Shown here: one piece after another, positions 35,515-47,875 of the stretch | How the letters are laid out: each line of letters starts with the position of its first letter | How positions within the stretch are numbered: the first letter of the stretch is position 1 | NCBI GenBank assembly: GCA_009801085.1 | Contig: VNWV01000001.1 | Location: 5,022,001 to 5,086,000, forward strand | DNA: 64,000 nucleotides | DNA from: Lasiodiplodia sp. COLG20 | Taxonomy: Eukaryota > Ascomycota > Dothideomycetes > Botryosphaeriales > Botryosphaeriaceae | Reading direction: 5' to 3' | Made by a program: the position numbers and the translations under genes | The notes under the pieces: model-generated | Database searches by the model: none | Told to the model about the DNA's origin: nothing | What the model saw: only the letters and a program-made list of their open reading frames with translations

Positions 35515-38500
35515 GGCGCGCAAAGGTTTGATGGATCGGTAACGGGAGGTCTAGGGGATCGTACTGGATGCGCGTTAGAAGGGCGATGGAGGGGCCTCGA
35601 GGGCGGGGTGAAGGCGGGGCATAGGTGTTGGCGTGAGTGAAACTGTGCTCCGGGAAGCTTGCACTGGGGGGAGCAAAAGAGCCACTGGAGATTGTGATAT
35701 CACGGCTGTCGCTCAGCAGAGCTCAGATGGAAAGCTCCTGGTACCTTCAATCCGTCTGGAGCGCGGTGTGGATGGATCCATTACGGCGCAGATTCATTCG
35801 CCACAACCACGACTCAGCGTAGGCGCCCTCAGCACATCGACTGGCGTGTCACCTAGCAGCAGACCCTGGTAACAATGCTTGTGGTCATGGATATCAACCA
35901 CCTGTTGGGTGGCGATCCGCCGGACTTCGACGCGTCCACTCTGCCACGCTTTCTACGCGTCATCTGGACAAGGCCTTGGGCTCGCTATCACATTGCTACG
36001 ACAACCCTAATACAGCTGAAGATTCAACGCGTGCCAACACATACCGCTCTTCTTGCCCAGCTGTGGTTTTTTCTAAATGTGCTATTTTTGCCCGCGCTAT
36101 CCGAACGCCTTCACTCGAACGAGGAATGCGAGCTCGGCATCCAATCGACACACTAGCGGCATATTCCAAGGCTTCGCCCCCGAAGAGTTTTGTTGACCAT
36201 CGTTGCTGATGGAGGAAGGAAGGTGTGGCGTGCGGACGGCACAGTCAGGCTAAGCACTACGCGTCTCGAGCACGACACATCGAGATCAGTGGCAGCCCTG
36301 TCGGCTCAACTCGCCTACTTGGATGGTCACGCAAAACAGAACAAGTTTCAGCAACGGGCATGGCAGCCGCACAGTCGCTGGGAACAGCCCTTCTGCGACC
36401 TGGACAGAGAGGGTGGGCAAGAGAGAGTAGCGCGCACCGCATAACCCGATCCAGAGCGGCACATTCTCGCGCCAGAGTCCGCTACACGCCCACGAGGCCG
36501 TCGAGCTGGTGCCTCCGCCAACGCATGGCAATCTCCTCGAGACTCACCGGATGCCAACAATCCCATCTTCGCCAAGTAAGGCCGCACCCGCGGCTACACC
36601 TACCCCAATATGGCCGTCGTGAAGTTGGAAGGATGCAGACGATGTCGCATCATGGACACGACACGCGCCCCAAGCTCTACTGTGCTCCGATGGCGGTCAC
36701 CTCTCGGCGCCACCTGCTGCTGCCTGCAGGCTAACTAGCTCGTGTGCCAGGCCAGTGTCGTGAGGAAGCAGGGCGCCGATTGCTCATCCGCTCATCTGGA
36801 CTCACGTTCCGCGTCGCGTACCCTGGACGCAGGGCCCTGTCTAGCACGCGGCCACGTCGATGGTCAGTTTGAGAGTCGGAAAGCGCGAACGCATGTTTGC
36901 CCGCTGCGGACGGATGTGTTGTGCGTCTCTCGAGTGCCCTGCATGAGCCTGAGCCACCTCGGCGCTACCCAGCCCGCCAGAGCCCCCAGCTCGGCGCTTT
37001 TTTCCCTGGAGTGTGCTGGTGCTGCAGCTGCTTCGCCTACACTTCTTTTTTGGCTGCCCTTCTTCACGTACCTCCCCCTCCCTCCCAAATCGGGTTGCGC
37101 ATCCCGCGGAACCGGGTAGGCGGTGATTCGAGTCGCACGAGATCTGGTGCGGGTCCGCTCAGCGCGCTTGCCAGCGGCCAAGGGCCCTGGATGGGCGGTG
37201 TCGGCACAGTCAAGCTTTCTCGTCCATCACAGTTTCTCGCTGTCGCTGTCCACACAGCGGGCGGGCGCGTACCGCAGCCGCTACAGTAGCGCGCCTGCCT
37301 AGCACCGGCGAAATGCGCTTTCCAGCGGGCTGCGATCGAGGCGAGCAAGCAGAAGAGGCGCACGCTCTGCGTACGGCGGGCCATGTCGGAGATGCCGGGG
37401 TCGTTGGCGTGTGCACGCTCGTAGCCGACGAGCCATTGAGTTGCGGTGCTCGTGGGCACCAGACTGGACGAAGCTGTTGCCGCGTGCGGATGCGGGAGTC
37501 GAGGGCTGGGCAAGGCTCGTCGGAAGCGTTTCTCGTTTGAGATGCATGGCAACCGGGACCCTTCGCTGGACTTTGCTCTTCCGGACAATTGCTGCAGGCG
37601 AGAAGGGGCGAGCCGCCTGGAGTATCGCCGGCGGGAAGCCGAGAGGAGCGTCGCGCGCTCGCCACGTCGTCGACCGTCCAGGCTCGTTTTGGTAATGGCA
37701 TTGTGTAGGGCCCTTGGCGCACGTCCGCGCTGGCCAGCAGGAGACGCAGCATGCAAGCGAGGCGTCGAGACCAGCCAACAGCAGGCGCCTGCGGGGATTA
37801 CATAATGGGTTTTCAAATGGCGTGAGCGCGGCCGCTCGGACGAGAGGGCAATTCTAGAATTTGGCGCTGGACGGCGACGATAGGGAATAAGAAAGGTTGA
37901 TGGACGTGATGGGCGGGATGGGCGCTGATGGGCCGCGAAAGAGCTTGGAATAGGAAAGGCTCGTGTGATGCGGTAGCACAACGACGGCCGGCATTATAGC
38001 TGATCACCCAATAGCGCTGCTGCAAACGCGCGACAACCAGACCGGCCACGGCCCTGTATTACGGTCGCAGCAGCAGCGCGCGCTCTGGGCGGTCGCCAGC
38101 GGGCCGCCAGTCTGCGAGCGCGCCGGCCGCAGGCGCCAACCACGTCGCATGCAGCCCATGCTTGTCGCCGCTGCTCATTGTTCGCAGCGTCCCGCCGCTT
38201 GGCCTGCGCGTGCCGACGTCACTGCGCCGCGAGGCCGCTCGGCGGATCGCCATTGGCGGTCTGATGAGACAGAGCGAAGGGTCCTTGTCCTCCCAGGCAC
38301 ACGGAACACGTGTGTTTGGCGCCACGAATCGAGACACGCCGGCGGCAACTCCGTCGCTGCTTCCGCTGCCGCTGCTGCCGTTGCTGCAGCGGCGCACGCG
38401 GAATGCCTTGGGCCGTGATCGCTGCGCAGCATCCACACGTGCAGCACGCGAAGAAGGTTGCGGATGGGGAGTGGCCTCTCCCGCCTGCACAGAGCACGGT

Positions 38501-40305
38501 GCTCGAGCGAAGGGATGGCATGGATGATGGGCTGGCACCTGGGCGGGTGCACGGGCGCCAGCGAGGATGCCTTGCCGGCATCCGATGCGACAGGGGGCCA
38601 GGGCAGGCAGGTCGTCCAGCTCGGTGAACTTTCCGTGTTTCTCGCGACGTTACGCCCGCGCTGGGCTGCTCGGCGGTTGATGTTCGGCGCGCCTGGCGCA
38701 GCCGCTGCAGCGTCGCAATCACGGCGCGCGAGGCCAATATCCGGCGGCCGCGCGCGGCGCCCGCCGACGCACGGAGAGGCTCGCTCGCCCGGCGCCCGTC
38801 GGAGATAAATGCGCGCAGAGGAGCGCCTTGCCCGTTGCGACCGGCGCCGCTGCTCGCGCGGTGAGCGACAAGCGTGGGCGGCGCCTGCGCGCCGGGGCCG
38901 GTCAGCGTCAGGCTGCGAGGCCGGCCTTGGCGATGGTGGCTGCGCGCACAATCGATAAGCGGGCATAAGCGGGCGGACTCTTCAACAAAAAAAAAGGTTC
39001 ATCAGCAGCAGCGGTGGGTTGGGGGGCGTGGGCGGGCTGAGGGTCAGCGGCGGCGCAGGCTGGCCGCGCTGGGCCGGCGCTGGTCTGCGCTGGTTGGCCC
39101 GGATCGGCAGCCACGTCCCGAGGCGTGCATGAGCGCCAGGTGCGCGTCTGCATGGGTGCCTCAGGCAGAGAAGCAACAGCACCAGGTAGCCGCCGCGCTG
39201 GGTCTGTGTGCGCAGCAGCCAAGGGCCCCAAGCTGCTGCACAGCATGCGCACGGCGTGAATAAAACGCTCGCTGCACGGCGATCACGTGGCGGTCAGTTG
39301 TGATTGATTCGAGGCGCTCGTTTCCTGCGTCCGCGGCGCGGTGCGTGTGTTATTTTTTCGCGGGCGACGCGCCTCACTACGCAGTTCCCACCTTCGCCCG
39401 CATCTCATCGCATCTCTTCAGATCCAGCGCCTCCCCTGCCGCAGCACGCACCCAGCGCACGCCGGGGCTCCCTGATCTTACCAGTGGCCTTCCCGCCGCG
39501 GCACTTCGACGCGGACTCGGCGGCACACCTTAGCGCAATCGGCGCGAGGACGTCACCCAGACCAACTGCTGCAATCCTTTTTCGCCCTCGCCCGCGCTGC
39601 AAAGCTCGCCATCCTCCCTCTGGCGCAAGTACGTCTCCATCGACCCTCCCAAGCCCGCAGTCCCAGGTCTCCACAGACCCCTCGATTCCCCTCCGCCCGC
39701 GCCCCCCAGCCAGTGCTCCCGACGGCCAGCTCACCAGCTCCACCCTTCTGCCGCGGCTGAGGCTGAGGCTGAGAGAGGCTCTTCGGAAGTGGGTCCTTGA
39801 TCTGCACGCAATCCCTTCCCGTAGGCGTTGAACCATAACGCCCGCAGAGCCAGCAGAGACCCGTCGCGCCCGCGACTCGACCAACGCGCCCAGAGCCGTG
39901 CGCAGGTCCTCTCCAGCACCGCGTGTTTGCGCTGCCCGCTCGAGCTCTGCTGCCCGCGGTCCGCTGCCCGCTGCTCGCTCCCGCGCCGCCCGCGCTCGCC
40001 AAATCCGACTCCCGAAAATTTCTCTCGGTCTGCGCGCCGAGCGAGTATCATCCCACCTCGACTCGTCCCGCCCAGCGCAAAACCCGAAACCCCCACCATC
40101 CATCCGCGCAAACTTCCCACCATCTCCACCACGGCCGCCTCCCACCTCTTTTTTCATTTCACAAGCTCCCTCCCTCCGCGCGCGCCTTAGTCTAAGCTCG
40201 ATCGACGCCGAGCTGCAATTTAGCCTCCCGCCCCCGACGGATGTGGACTGAGGGTCGGCCTCCGACAGTGCGCACTTCGACCATTCGTCCCTGATCCACC
40301 ATATC
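35515..40305. other. Long GC-rich stretch without a convincing gene, upstream of the C2H2 factor
   Basis: 4.8 kb. Many overlapping open frames exist on both strands because the DNA is GC-rich (for example minus 37064-37981), but they lack signatures, have Arg/Ala/Pro-biased composition and conflict with each other. The 3' end (40,100-40,300) is C/T-rich and leads into the transcription factor start. It may be a long regulatory region or leader. Confidence 0.45.
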
Positions 40306-43300
40306 ATGGACGATCCCTTTCACTCTACCGCCAGCTATTTGCATGGAATCCCAACGCCGTCTGGGACGCATTCCCAGCCGTTGACGCCGCACCAGTCGGC
40401 GACCCTGCCGCCACAACGTTATCGCGCGCAGTCGGCTTCCACGCATCAGCTACCCCCACTGCCTCCACTCGGCAACGCGACCCAGTTCTCCACAAACACC
40501 TACGGGAGCGCCCCCCAGACTCCGCTGACTCCGCAAACCCCAGCGACGTCAGCCCCATCTCTTACGCACAACCGTTCGCTGCCGACCATTGCGCCACACC
40601 CGCCGCTGCACACCAGCACCTCGAGCTCCTACTTCCTGCCGCACTCGACTGCCCTGTCCAACGGGCAGACCCTGGGCGGCATCTCCTCGAGCGCCCACGC
40701 AAGCAACCCGCATGCCATTGCTCCGTCGAACATGACGGCCTCGCTGCAGGACATTCGCCCCATGCCCGCGGGTGGTATTGGTCTGCCGTACAACTCGTCG
40801 CATCTTCTTTCGCAGCCCCCGATCTTGCCCAACCAGGAACCCGAGCCGATCCATGTCGTGGGTCAGCAGGGTCGGCGTGGCGTTCTGCCAACCGCCAACG
40901 GTCGACCGGCTCCTGGTAGCGCTAAGGCGACCCAGAATCTGACCAAGAATGCCGACAACAAGTACGAGTGCCCGCACTGCAACAAGACGTACCTGCATCT
41001 CAAGCATCTCAAGCGTCATCTTCTCCGCCGTAAGTGCCACTCACTGCTGCATTTTCGAACCCTACTAACCTCGTCCAAGATACTGGCGAGCGGCCTTACC
41101 AATGCCATCTTTGCAAGGACACGTTCTCGCGAAGTGACATTCTCAAGCGCCACTTCCAGAAGTGCTCGATACGCCGCGGCAACCCGACTGGGCAGAACCA
41201 TCTGGCGAACTCCCAGGCTCACCTGAGGAAGAATCGCTCCGCTCAGGGGTCAGGTGATTACAGTCACCTCACAGCCGTGAACGCACCTCCGCCTGCGTAC
41301 TCGAACGGCGGCTACAGCAACAGCATGGTCCCCAACTCGGGCTTCACCACCGAGTCACCGGGCAGCTATGCTGAGAGCCTGCCCTCCATGTCGGCTCGCA
41401 CCTCGCGTGCCAACAGCCTCATGCAGCCGCAGAGCAACGGTGTGAACGGTGTGAACGGCATTCACGACCCTCAGCGCAGGAGCATTTCGCACATCGATCT
41501 CATCAACAACAACCGCATGAGCTTTGACGCGAACGCTCACGATTTCAGGGCAAACAACGTCTCCGGTCCGCTCCCCGGGCAGATGCCCGGTTACACAATG
41601 AACCACAACGACCAGCTGAACCACCACCAGTTCAACTACCAAGCTGTGTCGAGCGCTAACATGCACCCGAATATGCCGATGAAGGCTGCTGCTGACGACA
41701 ACACAGCCATGTTCAACCGCAACAGCATGACTGACATGAACAACACTCAGAACGGCCAGGGAAACGGCATGGGTTGGGATAATCCTTACCAGCAAAATGG
41801 ACAACAGGACGCATTCGGCATCTCGACCAGCATCGCTCAGGACCCTGTTGCTATAAAAGCCGAGACAGACATGAACCAGAACACCTTCAACCACGGCTCC
41901 GGTGAACCCACGCCGGACGGCATGTTCAGCAACCTTTATTCCAGTGCGTCGGCTTTCCCCAACACAGATACCGTGTTTGAATCTTGGGACTTGAGCTCTT
42001 CTGATCCTCTGCAGAATAAGGCTGAAGCTTTGATCGCTTTCTGCTTCCCCGGCGGGACGACCCTCCTTCAACCGAATGAGGCACAAGCGCTAGACGTCCT
42101 GAGGAAAGCCTCAACGCTGGAGAACATGAAGTCCTTTTTGGAAGGGTTCAAGAACTTTCAGGAACATTGGCCGCTCATTCACATGCCGACCTTCAATCCG
42201 GTCGAGGCCGGCAACGGTCTTCTTCTCACAATCATTTGCATAGGCGCGGTTTACTCAAAGGATCAAAACATTTTGCAGGTTAGGGCGCTCATGGAGTTGG
42301 TTAAGTCTGCCATTCAACGATCTTTCCGTGTTTGGAGCCTTGTCGATGGCCCGAATCAAAACGCATCCCTTCCCCCGAACGCGACGACCGACATCGAGGA
42401 ACTTCAGGCTCTTGTATTGCTCACCATGGCGTGTCTGTGGCACGGAAACCCAGAGCAGCGCCAGAAAGCCAGAGAAGAGTTTCCCAAGGTAGCGCTTGCC
42501 ATGCGCCAGCTCGAACTGCTCATTCCTGTCAAGCAAGGTCAACAAGGTTTCAGCATCTTGCATCATGTTGGTGCTGAGGCCGAACCTGGCCACCTGCAGC
42601 AGTGGAAATGGGAATCTTGGATCATGCAGGAGAAGAGGTCGAGAGTCATGTACATGGCTTTCCTCCTCGACTCCGCTCTGGTCATGTTCTGCAATGCTCG
42701 CGCCCAGTTCGACGTTGTCGAGATTCAACTTCCATTGCCATCCGACGATGCTGCTTGGGAGGCTCGTAACGCGAGCGAGTGTGCTAGTGCGTTGGGTCTG
42801 CACGGTCGCGCTGTGCAAGAACAGAAGAACATCACAGGCAGCCGCCAGCTCAAGCAGCCCAACATTGGAGAGGTCCTGAGGGTACTGGTGCAATCAAACA
42901 GCGAACTGTCGGCTCGCTCCACCAACATCTACTCGAAGTTTATCCTCATTCACGCTCTGCATGTTCACATGTGGAGTGCTCTCCGCCAGGCAGCCCAGCA
43001 CGCCACTCCTCCATCGACCATTCTGATGAACAGCCTTCCTTCCAGCGGCTCCAGCACTCCGTCCCAGTCTGAGTTCAGTGGTCTCGACTCTAGAAGCAGC
43101 AGTGTCAGCGGCACAGCCACTCCTGTCGATAGCATGGCTGCGCAGAACGCTCAGCAGGCTCTCAAGATCGTCAGCAATGCTCTCGAGAAATGGAAGCGCA
43201 GTTGGGAAATCGACATGGAGCAGCAATATGGTCCAAACTCACCCCCACGAAGAGGTTACTGCAGAGATGGCATCCACTACTACTGGCTCGCCAACACAAT

Positions 43301-43577
43301 CTTGCGTCGTCGCAGCAACGACTGGCTCAAGATGCACGCAGATCAGCGATTCCAGCACACGATCCACGTCCTCAAGCAGATCAAGAACTGGGTCTACTCG
43401 GAGCAATACAAGATGGGCCAGGAGCCAGGCGCGGTAAGCGACATGGACAACAACTACGGTCTGGAGGATCTGCTCTCGGACATGAAACTCCTGTTTGCCC
43501 CAGTCGACAAGGAAAGCACGACCTCACCACACGGAATGATCACGAACGGCAGTGCGCCCAACCGTGCAGGCTTCTGA
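40306..43577 (+). CDS. C2H2 zinc-finger transcription factor with fungal transcription factor domain
   Basis: Predicted DNA-binding regulator, nuclear. Exons 40306-41029 and 41080-43577 give 1073 residues. The 50-nt intron falls between the two zinc fingers: YECPHCNKTYLHLKHLKRHLLRH (about 220-242), then the linker TGERP and YQCHLCKDTFSRSDILKRHFQKC (about 248-270). The N-terminus is rich in Pro, Ser and Thr; the centre is rich in Asn, Gln and Met. The C-terminal half matches the fungal-specific transcription factor middle-homology domain (AEALIAFCFPGG ... FKNFQEHWPLIHMPTFNP ... LTMACLWHGNPEQRQKAREEFPK). No target can be named. It is preceded by 4.8 kb without a gene. Confidence 0.92.
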
Positions 43578-44873
43578 TGACAAGATTCTTTGTCGCTCGA
43601 TGCGACAGCTACGACAATGATCACGAACACGCGAGAAAACCGGCCTGTAGACCAACAACAAGCATCACGACTGCATATTGCCTTTGAAGACCAACACTAT
43701 AGAAGAGACCGGCGTTAATTGTTTAGCCATTTTCCAGATGTTCCCTGGGCCCTTTGAAAAATCTTCACTTCTTCTTGTTATCCTTTCCTTTCCGAAAATC
43801 AAAAAAGTTCATAGACAGGGATGGGCCCACGTTGGGCCCAGTCCCTCTTCATGGTTATTCAGCATCTTCAGCGGCGTAGGCGGATTTTCTCTTTCCATCG
43901 CACTTTGGACGGGCGTTATTTCACGGATCTGTCTTCTTCCTTGCGACAGGAGTTGAGGTGTGTGGAATTGCGCAACGTCTTGTGCTGCATGCATGGAGCT
44001 GTTTCTCTATTCTCACGTCTCCAATTACTCCATTTTTCAGTTGTTGCACAAAGTTTCCATTGTTTCCTTGCAAAAGAGAAGAAAGCATTATAGAGCGGCG
44101 CGTGTTGATATGGCGGAAAACACTGCTACGAGTTCTGAGAACGAAAGCTTTATGACAAGACAGAGAAGGGAAAGTCGCCGTCTGGTTTTTTTCTTTTCTT
44201 CATCGGCGAAATTCTTCCTGGACATTGAGTTTCTGCTTGTTTCCTCAATCGTCTCTCTTTCTTTCCTCGGACAGACAGATTGATGCATTTTGGGAGTGGA
44301 AACCTAACGAAGACTGTCGCGCAGATGCATCTGGTGGGCTGGGCTTCTCGCCAGAGAAGGAGAGCTCAGACGCTCTGAGTTAGATTTGTTAAGGGTATCA
44401 AGGAAAATGAAATGTTTAGCTGGTACGAAAATTCTGTTTCCAATGTGTCCGCACGCGTTGCCGTCAATGCCGGTTTCACTTTTGCATCCACGTGTAGGTT
44501 CGCATTCCCCTGGGGCGTTGCAACACTAATGCAGCCGATGCCGTGGGTGGTACTTCTCGTGAATGAGAAGAAATTCGCTTCACGTTGCGTCCGCCTCACT
44601 GCCGATCCCAATACCGATGGCGTTGCCGAGATCACCAACTCTCTCTCGTCTCAATGAAATTGATACAGCTGCGTATAGGTCTAACACATGAAGGCCTGGA
44701 GCAGAGCGTGCTCCGGCAATGCCAAGATATCTCGTATGTAACAGCGAAGCGCCATCGCTCGCTTGCGCATCTAAAAAAGGAACCCATCCCAAAAAGAGGT
44801 CACCGGTCAGGTACTCAAGCGGCATTCTCCTTCCCTGCAGGTTGAAACTATTGAAAAGCTGGGCCGTCGGGTG
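43578..44873. other. Convergent 3' intergenic region, C2H2 factor / RTA1-like gene
   Basis: T-rich 3' untranslated-type sequence (for example 44,160-44,260). No gene supported. Confidence 0.45.
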
Positions 44874-46476
44874 CTAGCATGCCCTACCGAGCTCGGCCTC
44901 GCTGTTGTCGTCGGAGCCGCCGGCCACGATGACGACGATCTTGCCGGGGTCGACCTGTTGGTCCTTCTCGGAACGTTTTCCGGCCTTCCTGTTCATTCGA
45001 CGCTGCTTCTCGAGGAGGAGTTCGTCGCGATTGACGGCACGATAGTTGAAACAGTAGCCCGGGTGCATGCCGGTGAGAATGACGACGGCGAGGGCAATGA
45101 GACTATTGGGAATCCGTTGGTTAGCTTGTCCCTGTCCCTTTCCGGTCATTGGTTTGCCAAAAAAAAAAAATCCCGCTCTTCTCCTCGGATTTTGTTTTCT
45201 CAGTGATCTTACACTCTACCCGTGAGTAGCCGTCTGGATGTGGATGTATGGATTTTGAATCCACAATCACGTCCGGACATTTGTTGCAACCACCCATGGA
45301 GGAGGGAAGTGAATACACTTGGGAGATAGGGACGTTTGCAAGTCACTGTGGTGGTGGAAGTGATTGCTTAACGAGGAGGGGGGTGACCAGAGCTTGCGGG
45401 AAGGGAGAGGAGAGAACTCACGTCGAATCCAGCACAACGAAGGCCACCTCGTCCTGCATCACCGGGTTCCTCCACCCGCCCGCCATCTCGACGATGCGGT
45501 AGACGCACCGGGCCAGGATCACCACGAACGCCACGGCCAGGCCGACCACGAACGCCCTGAACCGCAGGCTCGCCCTCAGCTCCCGTGCCATCCCTTCTTC
45601 CCTCAACACGCCGGGTACGTCGTTGCGCGCACGCCACGCGCGGAAGGCGAACTCGAGCGACAATGTGCCGAAGATGAGGAGGGTGAAGACTTGGAAGGCC
45701 AGCCCGGCCATCATCATGTGGTCGCCGACGTCCAGCTGCGACATATTGCCGTCGGCCGTCGCGGCGGTGCCGCCGCCGGCCGCCTGCAGGACCAGCGAGA
45801 TCAGGTCGCAGGTGATGAAGATGTAGGTGTAGTAGCGGGCTGGGAAGCGGGACAGCGAGGGGCTGGTTGCGAGGACACTGGGTGAGGCTTGATCAGCTTG
45901 TGTTGACGAGTGGTCACAGCGGAGAGGGGGGTATTGCGACCGAATGCTGGTGTGAATTTGATTCTTGTGCATTCTACACCTGTGCCAAATCGCGATGGGT
46001 AGTCGAAGCAATTGTCCGTAATGGATGCAACCACGTCTAGACGGTAGCTTCAACCTGCCCATACGGGTCGAATATTGTTTCCCCATCGGGCTACTATTCT
46101 TCGCCCTAGCCTTCGGCCCCGATGCCCGTCTGCGTGCTGTAAAGAATGAATATGCTTACAGGTGTTTGAGCATAAGGTACACGGCCGCGGCCAGGAAGGC
46201 CGGTGCGAGTGTGAGAGTGCAGATTTGTAGGTTGAAGCCCGCCTCTCCGAATGGGTCGTCATGCAGCATGATGCGGCCTGCGTGTCCTATGCTTTCGGTG
46301 AAGCAGCCGCACATCATGGCAAGGGTGTACGTCCATGTGCGGTATCGAATGCCTTGAATGAGTTGCACAATGAAGGCAGTGCCGAAGAGGGCGACGAAGA
46401 AGGCATTGGCTGGGATGTTGGACCTGTAACCGTAGATGGATGCACTAACCGGGCAGGTCTCTTGTGTGCAGTCCAT
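44874..46476 (-). CDS. RTA1-family seven-transmembrane protein
   Basis: RTA1-like proteins are fungal membrane proteins linked to lipid movement and drug or stress resistance. Exons 46476-46160, 45877-45422 and 45102-44874 join in phase to 333 residues. Family marks include SNIPANAFFVALFGTAF, IGHAGRIMLHDDPF, the CDLISLVLQAAGGG motif, RCVYRIVEMAGGW and HPGYCF, with about seven membrane segments and a charged C-terminal tail (KQRRMNRKAGKRSEKD). The introns, 282 nt (46159-45878) and 319 nt (45421-45103), are several times longer than others in this window, and each contains a copy of the foldback repeat. Acceptors ACCCAG|T and AATAG|T are the only ones that restore the family reading frame. Confidence 0.9.
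45219..45299 (+). repeat. Foldback element copy B, inside RTA1 gene intron 2
   Basis: The left arm is shortened (ACCCGTGAGTAGCCGTC...), lacking about 11 nt of the terminal part. The right arm is complete, ending GTTGCAACCACCCATGG. A run of 12 A (45,159-45,170) lies close by, which reads as a T-run toward the acceptor in the gene's sense. Confidence 0.55.
45994..46063 (-). repeat. Foldback element copy C, inside RTA1 gene intron 1
   Basis: On the plus strand the arms are GATGGGTAGTCGAAGC... and ...GGTAGCTTCAACCTGCCC. In the gene's sense, ATTCGACCCGTATGGGCAG lies upstream and ATTCACACCAGC lies about 37 nt downstream, matching the flanks of copies A and E. Orientation is opposite to the intron 2 copy. 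Confidence 0.6.
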
Positions 46477-47875
46477 GGTAGCCTCTTGTTTTGGATCGTG
46501 TTAAGGAAGGGTATCTTATGGTGATCACTTGATATCAAAGACGGTTTGGTAGGTAGAGTCTTGAGTGAAGACTACAGGTGAGGAGATGGAGTCAACACCG
46601 ACTAATTGCGAGGGAAACGTGCTCCGAATGTAGTAGAAGTTTTGAAGAAATGTCGAGTGTTCGCAAGGCTTCTGGTGATGAACTCGAAAGGTATCCATAT
46701 GGCTTCATGTCTTCCCTCTATATACAGGACCTTAAGGGCGCATCATTCCTGAGACCGACCGTAGCCAAGTCGCGGCGGAGAGATGTTGCTCCAGCAAACC
46801 GTTTTGCACTGCCCATACAATGTGCATGAGGCGTCTGCTCCTTCAAGCCCGCTCTAAGCTTGGCACCCAAGGCATCCACCGCCGCTTGAAAGTGGTAGCA
46901 TCATCGCGATAAGCCACGAATTTTCATAGGCCAACAATCCCTCCGCCTTCCCAGAACGAGAAGTAAAGTGCGCTCTAGGCATCGGTAATAGTAAGGACAT
47001 CGATCAAGGAAGATGTATCGAGCTTTTCTTGGATAGTCTTTCGGTGAGTGTCGTGTACGTTCAAGGGCAGAGGAATCTGGCCGTACGTTGTCGGACGAAA
47101 GTGTGCCCGGCTTCTAGCCGCGTTCCATGACGGTGGACGGCGGCTGCGGCTGAGCTTCCGCGATGCTGTAACACCAAGCTGTGGCGTGAGATTTTCAAGT
47201 GACACAAAGGTTGCGGTCAGCGCCGCCTGGGTTTTGGCATGCATGCAGGGCAGCCCTCGGTATGGACCCGAGTAGACAACGCATAAGTTGGGAAGAGCTC
47301 AATTTACTCTAAACCCGAGACACTCTGATAGTATGTCACTGCATGGAGACTGCTCATGTTCAGGCGTATTTTTGAGTCTTTGGCCAGGAGGATCGATAAG
47401 GTTGTGACATCATCATCACTCAACCGTTGCATCCTCGCAGTTCATTGGCCAGTTAAAATGCACATGGCTAACCATGCCCAGGAGCAGATTCTTACGGCCG
47501 AAGCGGAGGAATATGTATGCGAATCGTTCCCTCCGTTCGTTCGATGCTCACCATGATATGTGCGTTGACGAGGTGGTGCGACATTTTGCGAAAGTTGGAG
47601 CCTGAAGTACGTATTTTCAAGAGTCTCTTAATTTGTGTAGCAGTGAGTTCAATGTTTGATCACCGCGATTGTACCGTATTGTAGTTAAGTAAGTCCCCTG
47701 TACAGAGATATTATCGCAGCTGTGAAATGTATATTTACAACTACATGTCAATCCAATATGATCTCCCCAGATTTTCCGATGTTTTTAAAAACAGTATCGT
47801 CAGAGATCGTACCTTTGTGTTATGCTAGTCTTTCTATTCGTAAGTACCGTGGCCACTTTTATATTTTTCGCGCAC
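46477..47875. other. Intergenic, upstream of RTA1-like gene and downstream of the MFS pump
   Basis: No recognised gene. Short open frames only. Confidence 0.4.

Noticed and set aside
37064..37981. Minus-strand open frame of about 305 codons in the GC-rich desert
   Set aside because: Composition is dominated by Arg, Ala, Pro and Ser, other frames on both strands are equally open, and no domain is visible.
39405..40307. Minus-strand frame of 300 codons upstream of the C2H2 factor
   Set aside because: Gly/Arg-rich low-complexity translation of C/T-rich leader DNA, with no family signature.
45994..46063. Reading the intronic hairpins as standard introner-like elements
   Set aside because: The same unit occurs outside genes at five other sites and covers only part of each intron, so it cannot simply be the intron itself. 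I keep it as a possible relation only.
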